A stretch of DNA of 64,000 bases from Clostridiaceae bacterium (GCA_910574345.1 CAJSZV010000005.1:1-64000), one strand, 5' to 3'. Positions 8,892-17,728 are shown, counted from the stretch's first letter. The notes: a model not told the origin generated them from the letters alone. Made by a program: numbers and translations.

Positions 8892-9168
8892 CGCCGTTTC
8901 TTTTAGTATACCACGAAACGACTTGGCAAACCAGTAATATTTAACTATTTATCAATGATATATTACACTAATTACTCGAAAATTCTTCAAATTAAAAGAA
9001 GGTACAGCATAATTCATTCTGATGAATATTACGTCAGATTGTTTTATCCTGCACCTTCTGTTATCATATCAAAGCCACTGTCAACAAAAGAAGCAGGAAC
9101 CTCCCCGTCCAAAGTTTGGTTTCCTGCCTCATTCACACACCATAGTAATGCCTATGGGCTGCAAAACT

Positions 9169-9384
9169 ATGATAACCATATTTGTAGAAGAAAACAACCC
9201 CTTAACGCCAAATTTTTATAATAATCTTATTGCACGACTGCAGTTCCACAGGCTTACCTGTTCCTGCGGTCACTCTGGCTGCCTTTTGACCCGTCCCCGC
9301 CAGCATAGACACCTTAAACGAAAGGATTCTATCCGGTTCTTAGTTTTGCCCGTTTTTTCTGTTTTTTTCATCTTCACAGGATAG
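9169..9384 (+). pseudogene. DUF6431 protein, N-terminal relic
   Basis: The residues after the ATG at 9169 (TIFVEENNPLTPNF, ARLQFHRLTCSCGHSGC and RHLKRKDSIRFLV) resemble the start of DUF6431 proteins, small zinc-ribbon proteins that accompany an unclassified transposon family in Lachnospiraceae. The second cysteine pair expected after RFLV is replaced by SVFF and the frame ends early at 9384, beside the outer IS3 element. Only the first third of the gene remains. Confidence 0.5.
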
Positions 9385-9439
9385 CGGAACGATTCTTTTC
9401 TTGCCTGCTGTGCCTGTGTGACGACTTATTCAAAAGCTG

Positions 9440-10321
9440 CTATGCCGCTTTCAGATCTGTCTGGTGTCTACGGTAGTAGTCCTCCGGCGTCAGATAGCCG
9501 TTTGCCTCGTGGATACGCTTACGGTTATAAAATATCCATATATATTCGAATACTGCTGATCTGGCTTCTTCTCTGGTTCGGAAATGCTGTTCATTTAGCC
9601 ATTCCTGTTTCAGCTTTCCCCAGAAACTTTCCATCGGGGCGTTATCCCAGCAGTTCCCTTTCCGGCTCATACTGCTGATGAAACCGTGTTCTTTTGCAAG
9701 TGCCTGATAATCCTGGGAACAATACTGGCTTCCCCTGTCGGAGTGCAGGATACAACCCTCAGTTGACCGCTTATGCCGCACAGCATCTTTCAGGGCAGCT
9801 ATCACAAGTTCTTTTGTCATACGCCCGTCCATGGATATACCGATGATCTTATTCCCGCACAGATCCATGACGCCCGCAAGGTAGAGCCAGCCTTCATCCG
9901 TCGGGATATAAGTGATGTCACTTACCATCTTCTGTCCGGGCCTGTCAGCTTTGAAATTCCTGTTCAGGATATTTTCTGCTGCCGGAAGGCTGTGCTTTGA
10001 ATTTGTTGTTGCTTTATATTTTTTACAGACTTTTGACCGGATGCCGTTTTCACGCATGATGCGCCCTATCCGTTTGTGGTTGAACTGCTCATCTGACTTC
10101 CGGTTTACCTCATGGGTGATCTTTTTGCTGCCGTAAGTCCCGTGGGACGCTTCATGGATCCGGCGTATCTGTTCCAGAAGGGATCGGTTCTCCAATTGGC
10201 GGGTGCCTGGTGTCCGTCTGCGCCATGCATAATAGCCGCTTTTGGAGATCTGAAGCCATTGCGCCATCTTTGCGATCCGGTATTTGGAACGATTGTGTTC
10301 CATGTAAAGATAACGGATCAC
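9440..10321 (-). CDS. IS3 family transposase orfB (outer element)
   Basis: 293 residues of an IS3/IS150-group integrase: a helical HTH_21 part (YRIAKMAQWLQISKSGYYAW) followed by an rve-type DDE core with D in VSDITYIPT, D in ILHSDRGSQYCS and E in NAPMESFWGKLKQE. In an intact element orfA and orfB are fused by a -1 frameshift at the A7 run (10351-10357 on the plus strand as T); here the frames are still arranged that way. With orfA split by another element, no complete transposase can be made from this copy. Confidence 0.85.
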   Translation of the reverse strand: MIRYLYMEHNRSKYRIAKMAQWLQISKSGYYAWRRRTPGTRQLENRSLLEQIRRIHEASHGTYGSKKITHEVNRKSDEQFNHKRIGRIMRENGIRSKVCKKYKATTNSKHSLPAAENILNRNFKADRPGQKMVSDITYIPTDEGWLYLAGVMDLCGNKIIGISMDGRMTKELVIAALKDAVRHKRSTEGCILHSDRGSQYCSQDYQALAKEHGFISSMSRKGNCWDNAPMESFWGKLKQEWLNEQHFRTREEARSAVFEYIWIFYNRKRIHEANGYLTPEDYYRRHQTDLKAA

Positions 10322-10438
10322 TTCAGGTTCTTGGCAAAGAAGGCGCTTGCTTTTTTTAGGAATGACCTGCTATAATAAAGTTGTAACGGGAGTGGCTAAT
10401 AAGATATACTGAAAATAATTAAGAAAGAGGTACTTATT

Positions 10439-10753
10439 ATGCCGCAAAATTACACACCCGAATTTAAAAAGAAGATTGTCCGTCTTCATGAGGAAGAAGG
10501 TCGTACCTACAAAAGCATCACCGCAGAATATGGTGTATCCAAAGCCAGCATCTCCAAATGGTGCCGCGAATTATGTGAAGAATGCCAGACAAGCCCCAAA
10601 GACAAAGAAGAATACGGCTCCATGAAAGAGAATCTCCGCTTAAAAAGGGAAAACGATGAATTGAAGAAGGAAATAGCCTTCCTAAAAAAGCGGCGGCATT
10701 CTTTGCAAAGGAAATCGATTAGAGGCTTATCGATTCATAGACCAATATCGTGA
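10439..10753 (+). CDS. IS3 orfA (inner element), frameshifted near its end
   Basis: A helix-turn-helix protein starting MPQNYTPEFKKKIVRLHEEE with a leucine-zipper-like tail (NLRLKRENDELKKEIAFLKK). After FLKK the expected ending AAAFFAKEID appears only in another frame: the run in CTAAAAAAGCGG has six A after the T where seven would give the usual frame. The last 27 residues are therefore probably artefactual and the link to orfB is disturbed. Confidence 0.75.
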   Translation: MPQNYTPEFKKKIVRLHEEEGRTYKSITAEYGVSKASISKWCRELCEECQTSPKDKEEYGSMKENLRLKRENDELKKEIAFLKKRRHSLQRKSIRGLSIHRPIS

Positions 10754-10784
10754 GGAATTCGGAATCCGCTGGCTGCTGCGCCGA

Positions 10785-11582
10785 TTGGACATATATCCGA
10801 ATGCCTATTACAACTACCGGAAACACCGGAAGGCGGACTATGATACCCAAAAATCTGAGGTTATGGCACAGATCAGGGATATCTACCATATCCATAATGG
10901 AATTGATGGGTACCGGAGCATGACAGTTTATCTGGCACGCAGAGGATATGATTACAGTCCTTTGACCATACACAGATATATGAATGTAGAACTTGGTCTG
11001 TGTTCTATCGTCCGTCCGAAAAAACCGGGCCATGAACACGGAAAGCCGCACAAGATATTTGAAAATAAGCTGAATCAGGACTTCACCGCGGATAAAGCGA
11101 ATCAAAAATGGTGTACTGACTTTACTTATCTATTCCTTGCAGATCACGAAGTGAGATATAATTGCACCATTATCGACCTGCACGACCGGAGTGTTGTTGC
11201 CAGTATCACAGACCGCCACATCACCAGTGACCTTGCAATCCGTACGCTGCAGAAAGCACTGGATTCACAGCCGGCGGTCAAGGGAGAACTGATCCTTCAC
11301 AGCGACCAGGGCTCCCAGTATACATCAAAAGCGTTTGTAGAATTCTGCGAATCTGTCCATGTAATCCAGAGCATGAGTAAGGCAGGATACCCATATGACA
11401 ACGCGCCAATGGAGAGATACTTCAACACTTTGAAAAACGAATGCACCAATCTGTATAAATTTCGGACGGAGGAAGCGCTCTATCAGGCGGTAGAAGAATT
11501 TGCGTATGTCAGCTATAACCATGTCCGTCCCCATAGTTATAACGGATACCGTACACCTTATCAGGCACGGATAGCCTCATAA
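10785..11582 (+). CDS. IS3 family transposase orfB (inner element)
   Basis: 265 residues with the IS3 DDE core: D in WCTDFTYLF, D in ILHSDQGSQYTS and E in NAPMERYFNTLKNE. The coding frame extends upstream of the ATG at 10785 (YRFIDQYREEFGIRWLLRR is visible from about 10726), showing that orfB is normally made by frameshifting from orfA rather than from this ATG. Confidence 0.8.
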   Translation: MDIYPNAYYNYRKHRKADYDTQKSEVMAQIRDIYHIHNGIDGYRSMTVYLARRGYDYSPLTIHRYMNVELGLCSIVRPKKPGHEHGKPHKIFENKLNQDFTADKANQKWCTDFTYLFLADHEVRYNCTIIDLHDRSVVASITDRHITSDLAIRTLQKALDSQPAVKGELILHSDQGSQYTSKAFVEFCESVHVIQSMSKAGYPYDNAPMERYFNTLKNECTNLYKFRTEEALYQAVEEFAYVSYNHVRPHSYNGYRTPYQARIAS

Positions 11583-11639
11583 AAAGAAATCTGATATTTT
11601 TAGCCACAAGTGTTACAAAAATGCTTGACCACAACAAGG

Positions 11640-11839
11640 GCGCGTAGTTCGGCATCTTCCTGATGGAGGTTGCCACTGCCGACAAAGGGTTCTGTGGGAT
11701 GTTCCTTAAAGCGGGACATCCATGTGTAGAGGGGGTTTACATTAATGCCCAGTTCCCTTGCGACCTGTGCTGCAGGTATTCCCGACAGAACACGTTTACA
11801 TGCTTCTTCCTTGAATTCGATACTATACGTCTGTGCCAT
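11640..11839 (-). pseudogene. Outer IS3 orfA, 5' piece
   Basis: MAQTYSIEFKEEACKRVL and the following VARELGINVNPLYTWMSRF form the helix-turn-helix half of an IS3 orfA. The frame runs into the inner element after EDAELRAL. The matching 3' piece is at 10318-10375. Roughly ten residues expected between LRAL and the FLKKASAFFA end are not found at either edge, so a small deletion or an unrecognised end of the inner element must be assumed. Confidence 0.75.
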
Positions 11840-12106
11840 AACCTTTCCTCCTGACTCTGTTAGATAGATTATACCATTCGTTCTACATGTCTATCAAATG
11901 GGGTATGAGGCAGGTTTCACAAAGTGAATTGTCGCAATTAGGAGTTCTGAAACTGCAGGAATGTGTGATCTTGGAGAACTCCTATTTAAGGTTACGTTAT
12001 GAGGTGATTCGTTGATGCGTCGATCCGCTCAGCGCAAATACTGTTATTTGGATAAAGAGAGCAACCATATCATGATAGAATACGGGGCAGACAGGAGTGA
12101 GTAAGA

Positions 12107-12826
12107 ATGCTGTATGTAGCAGTATGTGAAGATGACAGTTCTCTGCTTGCGAACATAAAGAACAAGGTGCAGAATTATTTTAAGGAAAAAAATATTATGG
12201 CGATGCTGGAAACCTATGACCGCAGCGATCTGTTAAAATATGACATTCAGGAAGGAAAATATTTCGATCTTGTGCTGAGTGATATTGAGATGCCGGATAC
12301 GGATGGTATGAAGCTGGCGGAGCAGGTCAGGAGCTGTCTGCCGGATGCTATCATCATTTTTGTGACGGCATATTTGAAATATGCCGTGGATGCTTATGAA
12401 CTGGATATCTTTCGCTATATTCCAAAAAGCAGTCTGGATGAAAAACTGCCGCGGGCTTTGGACGATGTAGTAAAGCGGATGCAAAGCCAGGCTGATAAGA
12501 GCTACCTGATACAGACAGCCACAAAAATAGAAAAAATCATGTATAAACAGATCATCTATATTCAGAAAGACGGGAAGAACGCGATGTTCATCTGCACAGA
12601 TGGCAGTGTGAAAAAAGTGAGAAAGAGTCTTTCGGATGTATATAAAGAACTCCATTCGGAAGACTTTGTTTTTGTGGAACGGGGCAGTATCGTTAATCTG
12701 GCACAGATCACAGGAATCCAGCAGGACAAGATCCTGCTCAGCAACGGCGTGTGCCTTCATGCGAGCCACACAAGGATGGAGGAAGTCAAAAACCGGATGA
12801 TAATATATTGGAGTGAGTATGTATGA
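12107..12826 (+). CDS. LytTR-family response regulator
   Basis: 239 residues: a receiver domain (1-125) with acidic pocket E8/D9/D10, phosphoacceptor D59 in LVLSDIEMPD, and an FVTAYLKYAVDAYE switch region, then a LytTR DNA-binding domain (about 140-235) with the typical FVFVERGSIVNLAQI and SHTRMEEVKNRM blocks. AgrA-like proteins of this type bind pairs of short direct repeats. It overlaps the kinase gene by four bases (12823-12826), so the two are co-translated. A paired repeat at 14187-14217, before the transporter operon, is the probable target. Confidence 0.85.
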   Translation: MLYVAVCEDDSSLLANIKNKVQNYFKEKNIMAMLETYDRSDLLKYDIQEGKYFDLVLSDIEMPDTDGMKLAEQVRSCLPDAIIIFVTAYLKYAVDAYELDIFRYIPKSSLDEKLPRALDDVVKRMQSQADKSYLIQTATKIEKIMYKQIIYIQKDGKNAMFICTDGSVKKVRKSLSDVYKELHSEDFVFVERGSIVNLAQITGIQQDKILLSNGVCLHASHTRMEEVKNRMIIYWSEYV

Positions 12827-14121
12827 TATTCTTATCTGAGTTTATTGAGTGGGTGGCCTGTCTGACCGAGATTGGATTACTGTCCTGGCTGTTTTGGGAA
12901 GCGTTTAAAGAGCAGCGGAAAAATGCCGGCATATACTGGGATTATATCTATGTAGTGTGTATGGCGACATGGGTATTGTTCATCAATAATATAGTACTCT
13001 ATTCATCCTTTACGCTTGTGCAGCTTGTGGTCATAAGCAGTATGGTGGCACGGGCCCTTTACAGGGTCAGTTATAGAAAGCTCCTGTCTGCTTCTCTGTT
13101 TTATACGTTCTGTTTCTGCAGCACAGACATGTTGGTAAGCAGTCTCTATCTCTCTCTTGGCGACCGATGGAATATAAATGGTGATACGATCATGACATTC
13201 TCCCTGCAGAGAATAGGACTGGTCGTTCTGGCAAAGTCTGTCATGACCGCGTTTATAGTTTTAATGAAAAAGTGGCTGATCCCGGTCATAAGAAGCGATT
13301 ATGACAGAAGTATACTGTTGATAACAGGAGCCGCCTTTTTAGGCTTTTTATATTATCGAGAACGATCACAGAGCGTTTTTATGGTGGAATTGTCCAGTAT
13401 CTGGGGGTTGACGGTTGTTCTCTGCGGTCTGGGAATCTATATCGTCTATAGTTATCTGGAAAACCGCAACGAAAAAAACCGGAACCGGATGGCGGAAATG
13501 CAAAATGAACTGCTGCGGGAAAACTATCAGATGGTAAGCGATCTGTATGAAAGCAATGCAAGGCTGTATCATGATCTGAACAATCATCTGGACATCCTGT
13601 ATCAGATGATTGCTGCACAACGGCTGGATGAGGCAAGAACGTATATCAGTCAGATCAGCGAACCAATGAAGGAACTTATGCTGAAATGTTTTACGGGGAA
13701 TGATATCATTGACGTGCTCCTCAGCAGTAAAAAGCAAAAAGCGGAGCAGCTTGGAATAAAGGTGAGCATGGATGTTGAGTTTCCGTCAAATACAGGCATC
13801 CGCACAAATGATGTCTGTACGATTCTCGGAAATTTGATGGACAATGCGATCGACGGAAGCAAAGCAACAGAAAATGCAGAGGTGTGTCTGAAAATATGCC
13901 GGGTACATCGGTTTCTTGTGATCCGGGTCTACAATACGATCTCCAGCCGGCCACTGATCGATGAAAGGACGGGCAGGCTGGTTACGGACAAAGAGGACAA
14001 GACAAAGCACGGCTGGGGAATGCAGAGTGTAAAGGCCGCCCTGGAAAAGTATAACGGAACCATGCAATACCAGTTTAGTGAAACGGAATTCAAAATAACA
14101 GTCATGTTGTTTTTTCAGTGA
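12823..14121 (+). CDS. GHKL-type sensor histidine kinase (AgrC-like)
   Basis: 432 residues with five to six predicted membrane segments in 1-215, a dimerisation helix carrying the likely phosphorylated H250 (LYHDLNNHLDILYQ), and a GHKL ATPase domain with N box LGNLMDNAIDGS and G box KHGWGMQSV. It is the partner of the LytTR regulator before it and resembles quorum-peptide sensors, but no signal-peptide gene is visible beside it, so the stimulus is unknown. The operon ends at a strong terminator. Confidence 0.85.
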   Translation: MIFLSEFIEWVACLTEIGLLSWLFWEAFKEQRKNAGIYWDYIYVVCMATWVLFINNIVLYSSFTLVQLVVISSMVARALYRVSYRKLLSASLFYTFCFCSTDMLVSSLYLSLGDRWNINGDTIMTFSLQRIGLVVLAKSVMTAFIVLMKKWLIPVIRSDYDRSILLITGAAFLGFLYYRERSQSVFMVELSSIWGLTVVLCGLGIYIVYSYLENRNEKNRNRMAEMQNELLRENYQMVSDLYESNARLYHDLNNHLDILYQMIAAQRLDEARTYISQISEPMKELMLKCFTGNDIIDVLLSSKKQKAEQLGIKVSMDVEFPSNTGIRTNDVCTILGNLMDNAIDGSKATENAEVCLKICRVHRFLVIRVYNTISSRPLIDERTGRLVTDKEDKTKHGWGMQSVKAALEKYNGTMQYQFSETEFKITVMLFFQ

Positions 14122-14137
14122 AACACGCGAAACGAAG

Positions 14138-14169
14138 GAAGCCACGTACCAGGATGGCTTCTTTTTTTT
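14138..14169 (+). terminator. Rho-independent terminator after the sensor kinase
   Basis: GAAGCCA (14138-14144) pairs with TGGCTTC (14155-14161) and is followed by eight T. It separates the two-component genes from the transporter operon, which must therefore have its own promoter. Confidence 0.85.
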
Positions 14170-14171
14170 AT

Positions 14172-14248
14172 GTTACGGGAGATTCGCGGACATAAAACCC
14201 GGGGGTTACGGACATAACAGACCACTTTTGGACAGGGTGTCCTATACT
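14172..14248 (+). promoter_or_regulatory. Candidate LytTR-controlled promoter
   Basis: The 9-mer CGGACATAA occurs twice in direct orientation (14187-14195 and 14209-14217), exactly 22 bp apart, which puts both on the same DNA face as for AgrA/ComE-type LytTR sites. The 7-mer GTTACGG is also repeated (14172-14178, 14205-14211). A -10 like TATACT (14243-14248) lies 25 bp after the second repeat and has no proper -35, as expected for an activator-dependent promoter. The link to the adjacent LytTR gene is inferred. Confidence 0.6.
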
Positions 14249-14284
14249 ATACAAATAAACTGCAAAAAAGGAGATGGAGTATTT

Positions 14285-15427
14285 ATGAAAGTGAAGAAAA
14301 GCATTATTTTAGTGACAGCATTATCATGCCTGACCTGTGCGGGTTGTGCGAAAGAACAGCCAGAGCCCGTGACAGAGATGGACAACGAAATCAGGACAGA
14401 GGAAACAGAGCAGACAGAAAATGCTGTTTCCGGACAGGTGTTCCCGGAGAGGTTTGAGGAAACCATAGATGGCGTGTGTTTTGATATGGATGTGCGGATT
14501 TCTAAAGAGGCAGACATGGAGAACCTGCACAGAACGTCGGCGACACTTCAGCGGCCGGATATAGAAAAAGCCAAAGCAGTGTTTGCAGCGGGCAGGACGG
14601 TAGTGGAGGAGCAGAACGACACCGGATCGGGGGAGGACGGCATCGAATATCCGTGCTATCGGGCTGATTATGATGACGATACTTTTTTGTATATCAGCTC
14701 AAATTTGACATACAGCCATACGCCGGTGTTTGAGAAGATCAATGGAGCATTCCGCCTCTATTCTCATAATAATACGGAACGTTATGCAAAAGACACTGTA
14801 CTGGAAGCCGGCGACCCGCAGATGCTGTTTGAAAATGTGCTAAAGAGCATCCGCGACGCGGGTTATCAGCTTGAAGATGTCGCATATGATTACTTTGCAC
14901 TGGACCATGAGACCATGGCGGAAGAATTCATGCTCCTTGATAAAACGGGTGAAACCGTAAGCACAGAAGGGATTTCCTGGGGAGTGGAGGATGACTGCTA
15001 TTTTTATACAGCAGTCCAGCTTCAGGAAGGGCTTCCCATATACTTTGGCAGTCAGGATTTTCCGGAAGACGAAGAGGGGAATCGGCCGATCCACGCGCTG
15101 TGTTCCGCGAACGGAATAGAGAGACTGGATGTCTCGCGGCTATATTCCTTTTCTGAGCCGGGCGAAGCCGTAAGTCTGCTGGATCTTGATACGATTGTGC
15201 AAACCGTATCGAAGAAATACGGAGATATCGTGGGGCCTTCCTATACCGTGAAGCGTGCAGAATTATACAAGATGCCGGTGAAAACGGCGGACAGTACCTA
15301 TGATGTAAAGATCGTATGGCTGTTTGAAGTGCAGGAGGCAGGAAAGGACAGTGACACCGGTGAGGCATATGAATATACACAATATATGTTTGTTGATGCG
15401 ACAGACGGGACGGAGGTGTTTATTTAG
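14285..15427 (+). CDS. Lipoprotein of the ABC transporter operon
   Basis: 380 residues. The N-terminal signal peptide with lipobox LTCAGC indicates a membrane-anchored extracellular lipoprotein; an acidic linker (MDNEIRTEETEQTEN) follows. No named domain is recognised in the globular part; the C-terminal YMFVDATDGTEVFI resembles the end of PepSY/YcdA-like regulatory folds, but this is weak. ATG 14285 is chosen over an upstream start because AAAAGGAGATGGAG precedes it. Its stop overlaps the start of the next gene by one base, so it probably acts with the transporter as sensor, immunity or accessory component. Confidence 0.7.
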   Translation: MKVKKSIILVTALSCLTCAGCAKEQPEPVTEMDNEIRTEETEQTENAVSGQVFPERFEETIDGVCFDMDVRISKEADMENLHRTSATLQRPDIEKAKAVFAAGRTVVEEQNDTGSGEDGIEYPCYRADYDDDTFLYISSNLTYSHTPVFEKINGAFRLYSHNNTERYAKDTVLEAGDPQMLFENVLKSIRDAGYQLEDVAYDYFALDHETMAEEFMLLDKTGETVSTEGISWGVEDDCYFYTAVQLQEGLPIYFGSQDFPEDEEGNRPIHALCSANGIERLDVSRLYSFSEPGEAVSLLDLDTIVQTVSKKYGDIVGPSYTVKRAELYKMPVKTADSTYDVKIVWLFEVQEAGKDSDTGEAYEYTQYMFVDATDGTEVFI

Positions 15428-16206
15428 TGAAAAAAAGGCAGGCATATGTTCGAACAGAGGTCGGCCGCCTGTTTGGCAAAAAGGAATTCTATTTTTCTGT
15501 TTCGGGAATTGTTTTGATTTTGTTTTTATCGGCGAATGACGGAATGGGGCATATGGGGGATTCGGTTTTGGCGGCTGTATTGCTGTCGTCTTATGATGCC
15601 GGATTTTTGTTGACTTTTTCTCTGGCAGCTATTCCATATGCAACCGCTTTTACCGAGGAACTGGAATATAATTATGCCAGATATCTGGTGATCCGCGGCA
15701 ACCTGAGAAGCTATGTCTTTTCCAAAATGCTTGTCATTTTTATATCTTCCGTGCTGGCGATGGGGATCGGTATCACCTGCTTTGCCGTATGTTGTGCGGT
15801 AAATATGCCCTGGCTGGACGAAGGAATGGCGGAATACATATTGCAGTTTGGCGGTTATCGTTACTTTTTGGCGCATGGACATTATCTGCTGTGGTTTTTA
15901 CTTTATGGAATACAGTGGGGGATGCTGGCGGGTATTTTGTCGATGGCGGCAGCGTTTTGTTCCCTTTTTTTATCAAATAAGCTGCTCGTATATTCTGTAC
16001 CGGTCCTGCTTTATCAGGTATTGACTGAATTTGGTGCAGACAGTTTTCGAAGAGCGGCGGCATTTGATCCCCGTGTGATTTTCGACGCAAGATACAATAT
16101 ATGGAACAGCGATTTTAAGATGTTCACATGGGCGCTTGCACAAGGAGGAGCGGCATGGCTGCTCCTTGGCCTTGCAGGCATATGGCAGCTGAAAAGGAGG
16201 ATATGA
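15427..16206 (+). CDS. Putative ABC transporter membrane protein 1
   Basis: 259 residues starting at GTG 15427, with about six hydrophobic segments (for example VSGIVLILFLSA, MLVIFISSVLAMGIGITCF, WFLLYGIQWGMLAGILSMAAA). It has the layout of ABC-2 type permeases but no family signature I can name. It is followed by a second membrane protein overlapping by four bases and then by an ATPase, so the pair probably forms a heterodimeric channel. The substrate is unknown; bacteriocin or peptide export or immunity would fit the regulation by a LytTR/GHKL system. Confidence 0.65.
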   Translation: MKKRQAYVRTEVGRLFGKKEFYFSVSGIVLILFLSANDGMGHMGDSVLAAVLLSSYDAGFLLTFSLAAIPYATAFTEELEYNYARYLVIRGNLRSYVFSKMLVIFISSVLAMGIGITCFAVCCAVNMPWLDEGMAEYILQFGGYRYFLAHGHYLLWFLLYGIQWGMLAGILSMAAAFCSLFLSNKLLVYSVPVLLYQVLTEFGADSFRRAAAFDPRVIFDARYNIWNSDFKMFTWALAQGGAAWLLLGLAGIWQLKRRI

Positions 16207-17069
16207 GCAGAATGTTATATGGTCGCTTTTTCCGGCAGGCGCTTACGGAGCGGGTGTTTTGTTCCAGAACTTACAGCGTGGTATTTTTGCAGGGTGTTAT
16301 CCAGTATCTGTACATGTGTCCTGTTGTACGTGCTTCAAAAGATATGGAGTGTGGTGCGTCACCATGGGTATTTCCGTTTCTTTTGTCGAATCTTTTCTTT
16401 TTGCTGTTGTTTATGGTTGGGATCGTTTACTCTTTTTCAGACATTCCATTTATGCAGAACAAAAACATGTATCAGGTGATTCGTACAGGTAGGATGAGAT
16501 GGGCAGCAGGACAGATCAGCGTGATCTTCGCGCAGGCCTTTTTGCTTATGGCTGTAAACGCGCTCTTTCCCATGCTTTTACTGGCTGGATCTTGTGAGTA
16601 TACACTGGAATGGGGAAAGCTGTATCATACCCTGGCATTAACAGGTGGTTCTGAGGCGTATCGGCTTTTGTTCGCTTTTTCCTATGAAGCGATGCAGAGA
16701 TTTTCACCGCTGGAACTGCTTGGCCTGACGGTATTGATCGGCACCCTGGTGATCGCTTTTGTCGGTCTTCTGATGTTTGCTGTCAGTCTGTACATAAACA
16801 GAAGTGTTGCGGTCACGCTGGCATTTCTTATGGTGGTCATGATTTATCTGGTTGAGAATATTCATCCATTGTTAAGAAGAGGGACGGCAATGTTTGTACC
16901 GGTCAACTGGATGCGGGTAACCCAGATCGGGATCAAAATGCATGACAGTTTTATGCAGCCTTCGGTTGTGTATATGCTGGCGGCATTGGCAGTTGGCATT
17001 ACAGTTTGTGCAGGTCTCATATGCATAAAGATCAAAAGGATGGAATTTCAGTGGTATAAAGAAGAATAG
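16203..17069 (+). CDS. Putative ABC transporter membrane protein 2
   Basis: 288 residues with about six membrane segments (FLLSNLFFLLLFMVGIVYSF, then VIFAQAFLLMAVNALFPMLLL and VLIGTLVIAFVGLLMFAVSLY are the clearest). I start it at ATG 16203, which overlaps the previous stop (ATGA) and follows AAAAGGAGG; a longer in-frame version from 16128 would lie inside the preceding gene. It is the probable second half of the channel served by the ATPase at 17081. Confidence 0.65.
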   Translation: MSRMLYGRFFRQALTERVFCSRTYSVVFLQGVIQYLYMCPVVRASKDMECGASPWVFPFLLSNLFFLLLFMVGIVYSFSDIPFMQNKNMYQVIRTGRMRWAAGQISVIFAQAFLLMAVNALFPMLLLAGSCEYTLEWGKLYHTLALTGGSEAYRLLFAFSYEAMQRFSPLELLGLTVLIGTLVIAFVGLLMFAVSLYINRSVAVTLAFLMVVMIYLVENIHPLLRRGTAMFVPVNWMRVTQIGIKMHDSFMQPSVVYMLAALAVGITVCAGLICIKIKRMEFQWYKEE

Positions 17070-17080
17070 GGGGATGTCGG

Positions 17081-17728
17081 ATGGGACAGTGCGTGATAGA
17101 GATTGAACATGTAAGCAAGTCATTTAAGGGGATGCAGGTATTGAACGATGTAAATATGACCTGCAGCGGTGGAAACATATATGGGATAGTCGGTCATAAC
17201 GGCTCCGGGAAAACCGTATTATTTAAGTGTATTTGTGGTTTTCTGCGGGTGGATTCCGGCAATATAGCAATAAACGGTAAAGTGATGGGAAAGGATCTGG
17301 ATATGTTGAAGCATACGGGGATCATCATTGAGGAACCCGGATATATCCGCAGCTTATCGGGCTTTCGTAACCTGGAATATCTGTACCGGATATCGAACAA
17401 AAAAGATACGGCGGCAATTCACGCCGCCATGTTGAAGGTGGGACTTGACCCCTGTGCCAGGAAAAAAGTCTGCAACTATTCACTGGGGATGCGTCAGCGT
17501 CTGGCAATCGCACAGGCGACCATGGAAGATCAGGAGATTTTGATTTTGGATGAACCGATGAATGGTCTCGACAAAGAAGGAGTTGCGGAAATGAGAAAAT
17601 TTTTTTCGGATCAAAGGAGTATGGGAAAATTGATACTATTGGCCAGCCACAACAAAGAAGACATTGAGGTGCTTTGTGATGAAGTGTATGAAATGAGTCA
17701 TGGCACATTGAAAAAAACGGCAGGTTAG
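17081..17728 (+). CDS. ABC transporter ATP-binding protein
   Basis: 215 residues with all nucleotide-binding motifs: Walker A GHNGSGKT, a Q-loop region replaced by IIIEEPGYIRSLSG, signature YSLGMRQR, Walker B ILILDEP and switch histidine LASHNKED. The short form and sequence style are those of ABC-2 exporters (lantibiotic-immunity/BcrA branch). It lies 11 bases after the second permease and completes the operon. Confidence 0.85.
   Translation: MGQCVIEIEHVSKSFKGMQVLNDVNMTCSGGNIYGIVGHNGSGKTVLFKCICGFLRVDSGNIAINGKVMGKDLDMLKHTGIIIEEPGYIRSLSGFRNLEYLYRISNKKDTAAIHAAMLKVGLDPCARKKVCNYSLGMRQRLAIAQATMEDQEILILDEPMNGLDKEGVAEMRKFFSDQRSMGKLILLASHNKEDIEVLCDEVYEMSHGTLKKTAG

Larger units (their letters stand above)
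7709..8960 (-). mobile_element. IS630-family insertion sequence (approximate ends)
   Basis: Holds two consecutive open frames of an IS630 transposase on the minus strand. A hairpin CACCTC/GAGGTG (7729-7742) lies just past the transposase stop. Clean terminal repeats were not found; an 11-bp inverted pair TATCATTGATA (7700-7710 and 8950-8960) flanks the unit but overlaps the DUF262 stop codon, so it may be chance. The limits given are therefore uncertain. Confidence 0.6.
10381..11618 (+). mobile_element. Inner IS3-family element
   Basis: The imperfect terminal repeats start TTGTAAC and share GTGGCTAA (10381-10399 and 11600-11618, inverted). They enclose orfA and orfB on the plus strand. Insertion split the orfA of the older IS3 lying in the opposite direction. 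No convincing 3-4 bp target duplication is seen at the edges. Confidence 0.75.
9440..11905 (-). mobile_element. Outer IS3-family element, interrupted by a second IS3
   Basis: On the minus strand orfA starts at 11839 and is cut near 11640; its C-terminal end (LKKASAFFAKNLK, stop 10318-10320) and orfB (10321-9440) reappear on the other side of a plus-strand IS3 element (10381-11618). A promoter-like pair TTGATA and TATAAT with 18-bp spacing (plus coordinates about 11863-11892) lies ahead of orfA. The left end near 9400 is not clearly recognisable, so the limits are approximate. Confidence 0.7.

Noticed and set aside
7700-8960. 11-bp inverted pair TATCATTGATA flanking IS630
   Set aside because: It overlaps the stop codon of the DUF262 gene and is partly self-complementary and AT-rich; too short and low-complexity to call as the element ends.
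15526-15882. Minus-strand frames inside the ABC permease operon
   Set aside because: They are shadows of membrane-protein genes that have proper overlaps and starts on the plus strand.
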